Below, piece by piece: positions 20,087-29,318 of a stretch of 64,000 nucleotides of DNA. This DNA comes from an uncultured Pelagibacteraceae bacterium (GTDB lineage Bacteria; Pseudomonadota; Alphaproteobacteria; Pelagibacterales; Pelagibacteraceae). The stretch is taken from positions 1-64,000 of the forward strand of contig CACJMW010000004.1 of assembly GCA_902594655.1 (NCBI GenBank), written 5' to 3'. The notes beneath the pieces are model-generated. The model was given only the letters and a program-made list of their open reading frames with translations. It was not told where the DNA came from and made no database searches. The position numbers and the translations under genes are program-made. Positions within the stretch are counted from its first letter, which is position 1, and each line of letters opens with the position of its first letter.

Positions 20087-21006
20087 ATATTTTAATTACC
20101 GGTGCTTGCGGACATATTGGTTCATATATAGCTGAAAATATTTTTAAAATTAATAAAGTTAAAAAAGTATATCTTGTTGACGATCTTAAACATGGAAAAA
20201 TTAATACATTATTTAATTCAAAAAAGAAAAATAAATTAAAATTTTTTATTTGCGATGTAAGTAAAAAAAATAGTCTGAATTTTTTAAAAAATATAAAAGT
20301 TGTAATTCATTTAGCATCATTAACTAATGCGGCAGGAAGTTTTAGAATAAAAAAACAAATGTACAAAAATAATTTAGAATGCTTCAGAAATGTTATTAAT
20401 TTTTGTAAAAAAAATAAATCTAAATTAATTCATATTTCATCAACAAGTGTTTATGGAAAACAGGCCGATATTGTTGATGAAGACTCGGGACAAAAATTTT
20501 TAAACCCTCAATCACCTTATGCTGACATAAAATTAATAGAAGAAAAAATATTAGAAAAAGAAAAGAAAAAATTAAAGTTTGTGACTTTTAGGTTTGGCAC
20601 TATTGCGGGTATATCTAAAGGCATGAGATTTCACACGGCTGTAAATAAATTTTGCTTAAATGCTGTTTTAAATTTACCCATACAGGTTTACTCAACCGCT
20701 TTAAATCAGTATAGACCATATTTATCACTAACAGATGCATTTAAGATTTTCAAATTTTGTATAGAAAAAAATCTATTTAATAATCAAGTTTATAACGCTT
20801 TATCAGGAAATTTTACAGTAAATCAAATAATAAATAAAATAAGAAAACATAAAAAAAAACTAAAAATAAAATTTATAAAATCGGAAATCATGAACCAGTT
20901 ATCTTATCACGTTAGTAACTCCAAACTTAAAGAGGCTGGATTAAATTTAAATAATAATTTAGAAAAAGATATACGAAACACATTATCATTACTAAGGAAT
21001 ATATAA
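20083..21006 (+). CDS. NAD-dependent epimerase/dehydratase
   Basis: 'ILITGACGHIGSYIAENI', 'VIHLASLTNA', 'SPYADIKLIEEKIL'. Confidence 0.85.
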   Translation: MNILITGACGHIGSYIAENIFKINKVKKVYLVDDLKHGKINTLFNSKKKNKLKFFICDVSKKNSLNFLKNIKVVIHLASLTNAAGSFRIKKQMYKNNLECFRNVINFCKKNKSKLIHISSTSVYGKQADIVDEDSGQKFLNPQSPYADIKLIEEKILEKEKKKLKFVTFRFGTIAGISKGMRFHTAVNKFCLNAVLNLPIQVYSTALNQYRPYLSLTDAFKIFKFCIEKNLFNNQVYNALSGNFTVNQIINKIRKHKKKLKIKFIKSEIMNQLSYHVSNSKLKEAGLNLNNNLEKDIRNTLSLLRNI

Positions 21007-22203
21007 ATGAATTGCAAGATTACTGGATCAAAAGTTACTCCATTTATGTCATTTGGAAAAATGCCAATTGCTAATGGTTTTTTAAAAAAAAAAAGTTTTA
21101 AAACCGAATTTTTTTATGAAATGAAAGTGGGATTTTCAAAAAAGATTTCTTTATTTCAGCTTTTAAACCATCCAAAACCTAAACAAATGTTTAATAGAAA
21201 TTATCCATTTTTTACCGGTAGTTCAAAAGGAATGGTAATGCATTTTGAAAAGTACGCATCATGGATTAAAAAAAAATTTGGAAAAAATTTAAATAATTTG
21301 GTTGAAATTGGATCTAATGATGGAACTTTTTTATCTAATTTTAAAAATACTAAAATAAACTTAACAGGTGTTGAGCCATCGTCAAATGTAGCCAAAATTT
21401 CGAAAAAAAAAGGAATTAAAACAATTAATAAGTTTTTTAATTATGCAAATGTTAAAAAATTAAACCATTTAAAACAAAAAGTTGATGTTATATGTGCAGC
21501 GAATGTTATTTGTCACATACCTGATCTTAAAAGTCTAATTAAAGGTATAGATTTTTTGTTAAACAAAAAGGGTGTTTTTATATTTGAAGAACCATATTTA
21601 GGATCGATGTATAAAAAAACCTCATATGATCAAATATATGATGAGCATATATATATATTTTCTGTCCATTCTATAAAAAAAATTTTTAATTTATTTGGAT
21701 TTGATCTGATCGATACTTTGCCCCAGCAAACTCATGGTGGATCAATGAGATATGTAATTGCAAGAAAAAAAGAGTACAAAATATCAAAAAAAGTATTTCA
21801 ATATTTAAAAAAAGAAAAAAATAATAATATCGATACTATTAAAGGGTGTTTGAAATTTAAAATTAATTGTGAAAGATCAAAAAGAAAATTAATTAAAAAA
21901 ATTAAATTATTAAAATCTCAAAATAAAAAAATTGCTGGTTATGCTGCTACCTCAAAAAGTACTACTGTTTTAAATTACTGTAATATTGGAAATACGCAAA
22001 TTGACTTCATTTGTGATACTACTAAAGAAAAGATTGGCAAATATTCACCTGGAATGCATATACCTATAAAAACAATGAATTTTTTTTACAATAACGTTCC
22101 AGATGTTGCGTATTTGTTTGCATGGAATCATAAAAAAGAGATTTTTAAAAAAGAAAATAAAATTAAAAAAAAAATTAAATGGATTTCACATGTTGAAATA
22201 TAA
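21007..22203 (+). CDS. C-methyltransferase-like SAM-dependent methyltransferase, paralog of 13584..14759
   Basis: 'LVEIGSNDGTFLSNF', 'DQIYDEHIYIFSVHSIKKIF', 'THGGSMRYVIA', 'GYAATSKSTTVLNYC'. Confidence 0.83.
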   Translation: MNCKITGSKVTPFMSFGKMPIANGFLKKKSFKTEFFYEMKVGFSKKISLFQLLNHPKPKQMFNRNYPFFTGSSKGMVMHFEKYASWIKKKFGKNLNNLVEIGSNDGTFLSNFKNTKINLTGVEPSSNVAKISKKKGIKTINKFFNYANVKKLNHLKQKVDVICAANVICHIPDLKSLIKGIDFLLNKKGVFIFEEPYLGSMYKKTSYDQIYDEHIYIFSVHSIKKIFNLFGFDLIDTLPQQTHGGSMRYVIARKKEYKISKKVFQYLKKEKNNNIDTIKGCLKFKINCERSKRKLIKKIKLLKSQNKKIAGYAATSKSTTVLNYCNIGNTQIDFICDTTKEKIGKYSPGMHIPIKTMNFFYNNVPDVAYLFAWNHKKEIFKKENKIKKKIKWISHVEI

Positions 22204-22921
22204 AAAAATATTATTTACTGGCTCTAGTGGAAGATTTGGATCTGTTTTTAAAAAAATAAATAAAGAATCGAATTATTTATATCCTTCTAAAAAACAATTA
22301 AATATTACTAATAAAAAATCTGTAGAAAATTATTTCAATAAAAAAAAAATTAATTTAGTAGTCCATGCGGCTGCTCTATCTAGACCTATGGATTTACATG
22401 AAAATAATATCAGTAAGAGTATTTCTACAAATATAATTGGAACATCCAATTTAGTAAATGAATGTTATAAAAAGAAAATTAAAATTATATATATCTCTAC
22501 AAATTATGTTTACCCCGGTGTTAAAGGTAATTACAAAGAAACTTCAAATTTAAATCCAATTAATAATTACGCTTGGTCGAAACTTGGTGGGGAATGTGCG
22601 GTAATGATGTATAAAAATTCTTTAATTTTAAGAGTGTGTATGACAGAAAGGCCATTTATTCATAAATCTGCCTTTTCAAATCTTAAAACAAATTTTATTT
22701 ACCACGATCAAGTTGCAAAATTTTTACCTAAATTGTTTAAATATAAAGGAATACTCAATGTAGGTGGAAAAATAAGAACAGTATATAAATTTGCAAGACG
22801 GAGTAATCCTAAAATTAAAGCAAAAAAATTTATAAAAAAGTCAAAATTGCTAAAGATTAATACATCAATGAATATAAATAAATTAAGAAGAATTTTAACT
22901 AATAAGCGTTTTGTTTTATAA
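22190..22921 (+). CDS. RmlD-like dTDP-4-dehydrorhamnose reductase / SDR (start refined from 22103)
   Basis: 'KILFTGSSGRFGSVF', 'VVHAAALSRP', 'ISTNYVYPGVKGNYKETSNLNPINNYAWSKLGGE'; internal ATG overlaps the end of the upstream gene. Confidence 0.75.
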   Translation: MLKYKKILFTGSSGRFGSVFKKINKESNYLYPSKKQLNITNKKSVENYFNKKKINLVVHAAALSRPMDLHENNISKSISTNIIGTSNLVNECYKKKIKIIYISTNYVYPGVKGNYKETSNLNPINNYAWSKLGGECAVMMYKNSLILRVCMTERPFIHKSAFSNLKTNFIYHDQVAKFLPKLFKYKGILNVGGKIRTVYKFARRSNPKIKAKKFIKKSKLLKINTSMNINKLRRILTNKRFVL

Positions 22922-22931
22922 AAAAATTTTT

Positions 22932-23008
22932 TGGTAGCGGGAAGTGGGATCGAACCACTGACCTCGGGCTTATGAGTCCCGCGCTCTAACCAACTGAGCT
23001 ACCCCGCC
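22932..23008 (-). tRNA. tRNA-Met (CAT anticodon, elongator-type)
   Basis: Reverse complement GGCGGGGTAGCTCAGTTGGTTAGAGCGCGGGACTCATAAGCCCGAGGTCAGTGGTTCGATCCCACTTCCCGCTACCA folds as a cloverleaf. Confidence 0.93.
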
Positions 23009-23103
23009 ATTAAATTATTGTTGATATATATCACTTTTTTTTTTATTTCAAATAAGAATTTATAAAATTGTGTAAATATTGAAATTAAATTATAAGAAAG
23101 CCA

Positions 23104-23739
23104 ATGGTAGAATTTTTAATAACAAATAAATTTATTGTAAAAATATTGGCTAGTGGTTTTTTTGGATTCCTAATAAAATTATTTTTAGAAAAAACTAACC
23201 AAAAGTGGCTATCAACATATCATCATACGTTAACGTTTATTCTGCTACCAATGATAACTTGTGGAATTACTGACTCTATAAAATCAAATATTGCTTTATC
23301 TTTAGGTTTGGTGGGCGCTCTATCAATTGTTAGATTTAGAAATCCTGTAAAAAATACATTTGAATTAGTAATTTATTTTGCTTTAATTTCACTCGGAATA
23401 ATTGCTACAGTAAATATTTTTTATGCAGCGTATTTCGAAATTATAATTTTATCAACAATTGTGTTCGTATATTTAATAGATCAATTTTATGAAAAAAAAG
23501 GAAAAAAAATTCACCATCTGTCTTTCTCAGAAGGAACCCACTTATACGCACTTGAAATTGAGTCAAATCAAAAAATATCAATTTTGGAAAATAATGAATT
23601 TTTGATTCAAAAGATTTACATTAAAGAAAATAACAAATTTTATTACAAACTTTCTGCATCTAAAAAGTCAGATATAAACAATATTGAAAATATGATTAAA
23701 AATGATCAAAGCATTACAAGGATTGAAAGCGTTTTTTAA
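23104..23739 (+). CDS. DUF4956-family membrane protein
   Basis: 'LSLGLVGALSIVRFRNPVKNTFELVIYFALISLGIIATVN' typical of DUF4956; next to CotH and VTC genes. Confidence 0.75.
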   Translation: MVEFLITNKFIVKILASGFFGFLIKLFLEKTNQKWLSTYHHTLTFILLPMITCGITDSIKSNIALSLGLVGALSIVRFRNPVKNTFELVIYFALISLGIIATVNIFYAAYFEIIILSTIVFVYLIDQFYEKKGKKIHHLSFSEGTHLYALEIESNQKISILENNEFLIQKIYIKENNKFYYKLSASKKSDINNIENMIKNDQSITRIESVF

Positions 23740-25984
23740 AATTAACATTATCAAAAATTGTTACATTATACTATTTTTATTTTTTTTATCTAACTACTCT
23801 TTTGCAAAAATTGAGAATAAGTATTTTCCTGAAATTATAGACAATAAAAGTGACTTTTGTAAAAAACATAACAAAAATTTTACAAATCATAAAATTTTAC
23901 TTGAACATTTAAATTTTATAAGAATTGAGGTAAACGATCAAAATAAATGGTATAAGAACTTATTTAGAGCAATCACATGGCATGGAATAAATACTCCTGA
24001 AAGATTTAAAAATAATTATAAATCAAAAATTATAATTAATTTTAAGGAAGACATGGAGTGTAAATTTAATGCAAGAATAAGAATTCATGGAGATGGTAAA
24101 GATCACCAAAAGTTTTCTATCAATGGAGATCCTTATACAAGTTTACATGTAAGACTAACTGACGAAAATATTGACTCTATAACTAGATTCATCTTATTTA
24201 TACCCGAAACTAGAAATGGTGATAATGAGATTTTTACAAGCGAATTATTTAATCAATTAGGTTTTTTGGCTCCGCGCACAAAGTATGTAAAAGCCATAGT
24301 AAATGGAAAAGAAAATAAATATATTTTTCAGGAAAAAGTAAGTAAAGAGATGTTAGAATTTAACAATCTTACTGAAGGCCCTATTATAGAGGCTAGTCAT
24401 AGGTTTTTGTGGCCTAATGATAAAACAAATTATATCGATACAACATTAATTCAAGGAAGAATTAGTAATCAAAATTGGGCGATTAAAAATTTATTTAATA
24501 TAAAAAAAACCACTATGGCTTTAACAAAGTTTAATGAAACAATATTGGAAGAATCCTCAACACATTTTAATATTAATAATTTAGTAGACCAAGATGAAAA
24601 ATCTAAAAAAGAGTTCAATGAATATCAAGCTCTATTGATTTCTCTTGGAGGCTTCCATGGTATTTGGCCTACAAATGCAAAATACTATTTTGATCCAATA
24701 GATTTAACATTTAGACCGATATATTATGATGGAAATACTGAAATATTAAATAAAGATAGCGATAAAAACTTTTATTCTCGAGACATAGAATATTTTACAA
24801 TTTATTCAAAAGAAGGGTCTAAATCATCAATTAGAAAAGTTGAAAATTTGAATATTGCTGATTTTCAAAAAAAATTAAAAGAAAATGGTTTAAACATAAG
24901 TTTAGAACTACTATCAAATGTTAAAGAAAAAATAATTGAACGTTTAAAAGAAATCAACAAAATGCCAATCAGTCAAAGACAATTTGTGGCTAAAAAATCA
25001 TATTATTCAACTTATAAAAATGGGAATGAAAATAAAAAAATAGTATTTTTAGATGATGATCCAAGTAACATTAAAATTTGTAATTTTGACTTAATAGAAT
25101 GTAAAAATGAAAGATTAAGCCTAGATGAGATCAGTAAATTATTTAGTGATGAGCTTTCAAAAGAAGATGTACATTATATTTTTGTATCAAATGATTTAGA
25201 AAATTATAGAAATGGCTTTATATTTAATAGTAGAGATATTTTAAATAAATTCTTTGAGAAAATTTTTATTGATGACACGGAAATTTTATATTCTAGTGGT
25301 ATTAAAATCAATCTTGATGAAAATTTAAAAAAGATACATTTTATTCAAACTAATAATGAACAAGTAGTCCTTTTTAAAGGAGGAAATATAAAAAATTGGA
25401 CTATAAAATTTGAAGGGAAAGAAAATTTTTATGAAACAGATAATTTTTATTCTGGCTGTATAAATTTCTCAAATATTAAAATAACTAATATCAATTTAAT
25501 TATTGATAATGCATCATGTAATGATGCTGTTAATTTTATCAATTCTTACGGTGATATAAAAAAATTAAATATTAATTTTTCAAAAGTTGATGCCATTGAC
25601 TTAGATTTTTCTATATTAGAAATTAAAGATATCAATGTGTCTGATGCATTAAATGATTGCTTAGATATGTCATATGGTAATTATGTAGTAAATATTTTAA
25701 AATTAGCAAATTGTGGAGACAAAGCAATTTCAGTAGGAGAAAACTCTTTATTCGTAGGTAAAGATATATCAATAGAAAATGCTTTAGTAGGGGTAGCAAC
25801 AAAAGATAGTTCTATATCAAATATAGATACAATTTATATTGATAATTCCAAACTCTGTGCTGCTGCCTATAGGAAGAAGCAAGAATTTTATGGTGCAAGT
25901 ATTAACATAAATAATTTAAATTGTGATACTAAAACAATATATTTTCAAGATGGTTCGGATATTAATATAGCAAATGAGCTTTAG
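23702..25984 (+). CDS. CotH kinase-like secreted protein with long C-terminal beta-rich domain
   Basis: Signal peptide; 'CKFNARIRIHGDG', 'YIFQEKVSKEML', 'KYYFDPIDLTFRPIYYDGN'. Confidence 0.72.
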   Translation: MIKALQGLKAFFKINIIKNCYIILFLFFLSNYSFAKIENKYFPEIIDNKSDFCKKHNKNFTNHKILLEHLNFIRIEVNDQNKWYKNLFRAITWHGINTPERFKNNYKSKIIINFKEDMECKFNARIRIHGDGKDHQKFSINGDPYTSLHVRLTDENIDSITRFILFIPETRNGDNEIFTSELFNQLGFLAPRTKYVKAIVNGKENKYIFQEKVSKEMLEFNNLTEGPIIEASHRFLWPNDKTNYIDTTLIQGRISNQNWAIKNLFNIKKTTMALTKFNETILEESSTHFNINNLVDQDEKSKKEFNEYQALLISLGGFHGIWPTNAKYYFDPIDLTFRPIYYDGNTEILNKDSDKNFYSRDIEYFTIYSKEGSKSSIRKVENLNIADFQKKLKENGLNISLELLSNVKEKIIERLKEINKMPISQRQFVAKKSYYSTYKNGNENKKIVFLDDDPSNIKICNFDLIECKNERLSLDEISKLFSDELSKEDVHYIFVSNDLENYRNGFIFNSRDILNKFFEKIFIDDTEILYSSGIKINLDENLKKIHFIQTNNEQVVLFKGGNIKNWTIKFEGKENFYETDNFYSGCINFSNIKITNINLIIDNASCNDAVNFINSYGDIKKLNINFSKVDAIDLDFSILEIKDINVSDALNDCLDMSYGNYVVNILKLANCGDKAISVGENSLFVGKDISIENALVGVATKDSSISNIDTIYIDNSKLCAAAYRKKQEFYGASININNLNCDTKTIYFQDGSDINIANEL

Positions 25985-26585
25985 AAAAGAAATTAAATTT
26001 ATACTACATAAATCTAAGGAAGATAATTTTCTAAAGTGGATTCAAAATAATGGTGCTAAATTACTATATAAGCAAAGAAATATTACATCGATATACTTTG
26101 ATAATGAAATGTCTATGATGTATCATGATTCTGTTGAAGGTATTGTTCCCAGAAAAAAAATTAGACTAAGAAAATATAATCAAAATAATAATTTTTTATT
26201 TGAGATGAAAATTTCATCTACAGATGGAAGATTTAAGAAAAGTGAAAAATGTGAAAATTTTAAAAGTTTATTAGATAGAGGTATTGTCGATTATCAGTAT
26301 GGTTTATGTAAACCGCAAATTATAATTAACTATAATAGAAATTATTTTAGCTACAAAAATTTTAGAATTACTCTTGATAAAGATATAAATTATTTGAAAT
26401 ACTATAAAGACAATAAATTTTCACCAGCCTTTAATGATGATGAAATTGTTGCTGAAGTTAAAGGTATTAAAGTGGATCAAGATTTTCTGGACCAGAATTT
26501 CCCTTTTACTTCTGCTAGGTTCTCAAAATATTGCAGAGGGGTAGATTTAATTAATCAAGAAAAATCAAGTTCAATCAATTTATAA
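25974..26585 (+). CDS. VTC-domain (polyphosphate polymerase-like) protein
   Basis: 'RKEIKFIL', 'TSIYFDNEMSMMYHDSVEGIVPRKKIRLRKYN', 'FLFEMKI'. Confidence 0.75.
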   Translation: MSFRKEIKFILHKSKEDNFLKWIQNNGAKLLYKQRNITSIYFDNEMSMMYHDSVEGIVPRKKIRLRKYNQNNNFLFEMKISSTDGRFKKSEKCENFKSLLDRGIVDYQYGLCKPQIIINYNRNYFSYKNFRITLDKDINYLKYYKDNKFSPAFNDDEIVAEVKGIKVDQDFLDQNFPFTSARFSKYCRGVDLINQEKSSSINL

Positions 26586-26643
26586 GTTTCGGACTCTAAT
26601 CAATTGATTTAGGCTGCTATTAATTCATATTAATATTTACTAT

Positions 26644-27198
26644 TTAATTTTTATCTATTGATCCTATAATATTATAATTTTTATTGGCAATTACTATTTC
26701 ACCTGAGGAAACTCCTATATTTAACATTTCTAATATAACAACGTAATGTGTTACAAATATTAAGTTTTTTTTTCCATCCCAATCTTTTATGAATTTTTTC
26801 AAGTCTTTGATTTGTTTTTCTTTGAATTTATAGAACTTCTCATCATAAAAGGAATTTAATGCATTGAAAGTTATAAAATTTTTAAAAGCATACCTTGCTG
26901 TATCTTTACATCTGCACCATTCACTAGATAAAACTTTATTAATTGGAATATTATTTCTTCTAAAAAAATCTCCTATCTTTTTTGATTGATTTATACCTTG
27001 ATCATTAAGATTCCTTTGGGTACTACAATCTTTTAAATCAAAGTTATCCGGATCGCCATTTCCTGGGGCAAGTGCATGTCTTATAAAGACTATATTTCCT
27101 CCAGATTGTAATCTCAGGATTAATTGTTCATTTGAAAAAGTAGATGTTGGAAAATTTATAGATATAATTAAATATATTATTAAAATAAAATATTTCAC
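26644..27198 (-). CDS. Histidine phosphatase family protein, secreted
   Basis: 'GGNIVFIRHALAPG' RHG-like motif, 'SSEWCRCKDTA', 'IFVTHYVV'. Confidence 0.8.
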   Translation of the reverse strand: MKYFILIIYLIISINFPTSTFSNEQLILRLQSGGNIVFIRHALAPGNGDPDNFDLKDCSTQRNLNDQGINQSKKIGDFFRRNNIPINKVLSSEWCRCKDTARYAFKNFITFNALNSFYDEKFYKFKEKQIKDLKKFIKDWDGKKNLIFVTHYVVILEMLNIGVSSGEIVIANKNYNIIGSIDKN

Positions 27199-27200
27199 AG

Positions 27201-27875
27201 ATGAATCTTAATCTAAATTCTTTAAATAACAAAATTATAAAATGTAGAGCGTGTCCTAGGTTGATCAAATTCAGAGATAAAATCGTAAAAAATAAACGAA
27301 AACAATTTAAAAATGAAGTTTATTGGGGAAAGCCTATAACAGGATTTGGAGATCCAAAAGGAAAAATACTTTTTGTTGGTTTAGCTCCAGCCGCTCATGG
27401 AGGCACAAGAACTGGAAGAGTATTCACCGGAGATAAATCTTCAGATTTTCTTTATAAATGTTTATTTAATGCAAAGATTTCAAATCAGAGTACATCAAAT
27501 CATATAAATGATGGTTTAAAACTTAAAAATGCATTTATTACTCCTGCCCTTAAATGTGTACCTCCTGAAGATAAACCTTTAAAAGTTGAATTAGATAATT
27601 GTTCCAAATTCTTTAATAATGAACTTAAAATTTTAAAAAATTTGAAAGTAGTTGTAGCATTAGGAAAAATAGCGTTTGATACATGTAAAATTTTTTACAG
27701 TGACAAATTTGAAATTCCTAAACATGTTCAATTTGGACATGGTAAAACATTTAAGTTGAAAAATGGAATTAATTTAGTTGGTTGTTATCATCCTAGCCCT
27801 AGAAATGTAAATACTGGTCGTATTAATGAAAAGATGATGACACAACTATTTCAGAAAGTAAAAAAACTAGATTAA
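27201..27875 (+). CDS. Uracil-DNA glycosylase, family 5-like (UdgB)
   Basis: 'CRACPRL', 'ILFVGLAPAAHGGTRTGRVFTGDKSSDFL', 'CYHPSPRNVNTGR'. Confidence 0.82.
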   Translation: MNLNLNSLNNKIIKCRACPRLIKFRDKIVKNKRKQFKNEVYWGKPITGFGDPKGKILFVGLAPAAHGGTRTGRVFTGDKSSDFLYKCLFNAKISNQSTSNHINDGLKLKNAFITPALKCVPPEDKPLKVELDNCSKFFNNELKILKNLKVVVALGKIAFDTCKIFYSDKFEIPKHVQFGHGKTFKLKNGINLVGCYHPSPRNVNTGRINEKMMTQLFQKVKKLD

Positions 27876-28270
27876 TTTTCTAATTTTATCTTAAGATCGT
27901 CTGGTATTTTTGAAGGTTTTCCATTTTTATCAACTGACACTAAATGAACCTCTGCATCTGATATAATTTCATTATCTCTTGATATAGTTTGTTTCATTAA
28001 AAAAGATGTTTTAGTAAACGATTTGATTTCTGAAGTAATTTCAAGTATTTCTTCTAATTTAGCTGGTTTCTTATACTCAATATTGCATGATTTAACAATT
28101 AACAGGACTCCAAATTTTTCAAGTATAGATGAGTTAGTAAAACCACATGTATAAATAGCTTCTGATCTCGCACGCTCAAGATATTTTAAGTAATTAGCAT
28201 AATACACAACGCCACCTGAATCTGTATCTTCATAATATACTTTAACTGTGAAACTAAATTTTTTTGCCAT
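27872..28270 (-). CDS. ybgC: YbgC-family acyl-CoA thioesterase
   Basis: 'VYYEDTDSGGVVYYANYLKYLERARSEAI'. Confidence 0.9.
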   Translation of the reverse strand: MAKKFSFTVKVYYEDTDSGGVVYYANYLKYLERARSEAIYTCGFTNSSILEKFGVLLIVKSCNIEYKKPAKLEEILEITSEIKSFTKTSFLMKQTISRDNEIISDAEVHLVSVDKNGKPSKIPDDLKIKLEN

Positions 28271-28307
28271 AATTAATATTATTAATTATATTGAAAATAA
28301 TTTTTAT

Positions 28308-28448
28308 ATGAAAGTTTTTATTATTTGGTTATTTGGAGTGATTATGTGGAATTTTGGCTACCCTTCCGCCTCTCCTTTAGAAGATGTTTTCGCTGCTGTA
28401 ATATTATCCTTTTTTAGCATGTATCTTAAAAAGTATATTAAAAATTAA
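28308..28448 (+). CDS. Small membrane protein, unknown (start refined from 28248)
   Basis: 'MKVFIIWLFGVIMWNFGYPSASPLEDVFAAVILSFFSMYLKKYIKN'. Confidence 0.55.
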   Translation: MKVFIIWLFGVIMWNFGYPSASPLEDVFAAVILSFFSMYLKKYIKN

Positions 28449-29147
28449 TTAATTTGATGAAAAATAAATATTTTGATAATACGCAATTGAGCTTAATTTT
28501 GAATTATCTGTATCGGCCATTATGGCCACTCCATTAATCTCATTTAAATCTAGATCATGAAATTGTTTAAAATGTTCTTTTACGTTTACTTTAACTGTTA
28601 TCCACTCGTTAAAACTTTCTTTTGTAGTAGCTAAAACAAAATCTATTGATTTCTTTGTATAAGGGCTTGGGTGTGAAACATTTACCTCTTCATTGCTTGA
28701 AAAAACATAATTCATTGCTCTATTAGATAATGGGGTAGCACCTGTTTTTTTAACAACGAACACTCTAGCTGCATAATCATGTCCTTTTTTGCTCCTTTCA
28801 TCTATTCCTCTCAGATCTTTCTCAACTTTCCAAGTTATATTCAAATAAGGAGTTATATTAAGATCTATTTGAATTTCTTTTCCTAGTCCAGATGCTGAAT
28901 TGTCAGCAACTGCTTTTAAAAAATTTCCATTTTCGTTTGAACCTAAAATATACTGTGTTTTTGCGTCTGCCCCTCTTACTTTTCTTAATTCCAGAGTACC
29001 AAATTCTTCCTTCGTAAACTCGAAAACTTTAACCTCTTTAGCTGACAATGGACAAGCTATAAGAAAAAAAGAAATCAATAATTTTAAAAATTTTTTCATA
29101 ATTTTAAAAAAAATTCTTAATACATTATTTTGACAAAATTTAAACAT
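28449..29147 (-). CDS. DUF3047-like secreted protein
   Basis: 'LNITWKVEKDLRGIDERSKKGHDYAARVFVV', 'VNGVAIMADTDNS' pattern. Confidence 0.7.
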   Translation of the reverse strand: MFKFCQNNVLRIFFKIMKKFLKLLISFFLIACPLSAKEVKVFEFTKEEFGTLELRKVRGADAKTQYILGSNENGNFLKAVADNSASGLGKEIQIDLNITPYLNITWKVEKDLRGIDERSKKGHDYAARVFVVKKTGATPLSNRAMNYVFSSNEEVNVSHPSPYTKKSIDFVLATTKESFNEWITVKVNVKEHFKQFHDLDLNEINGVAIMADTDNSKLSSIAYYQNIYFSSN

Positions 29148-29180
29148 TCAAAAATCAACTTTGGTCAGTATTTAATAAAT

Positions 29181-29318
29181 ATGAAGACAATTTCGATTTT
29201 TATACTACTTATATATTGGTCAATAATGATTTTGGCACCTCTTATGTCTAAAGATGTAAAATTTAGTAGAGCGAAAATGAACCAAATTAAGGTAGTTGAA
29301 CAAAAACCACGTAGTTAA
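29181..29318 (+). CDS. Small membrane protein, unknown (start refined from 29130)
   Basis: Single TM 'MKTISIFILLIYWSIMILAPLMSKDVKFSR'. Confidence 0.4.
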   Translation: MKTISIFILLIYWSIMILAPLMSKDVKFSRAKMNQIKVVEQKPRS

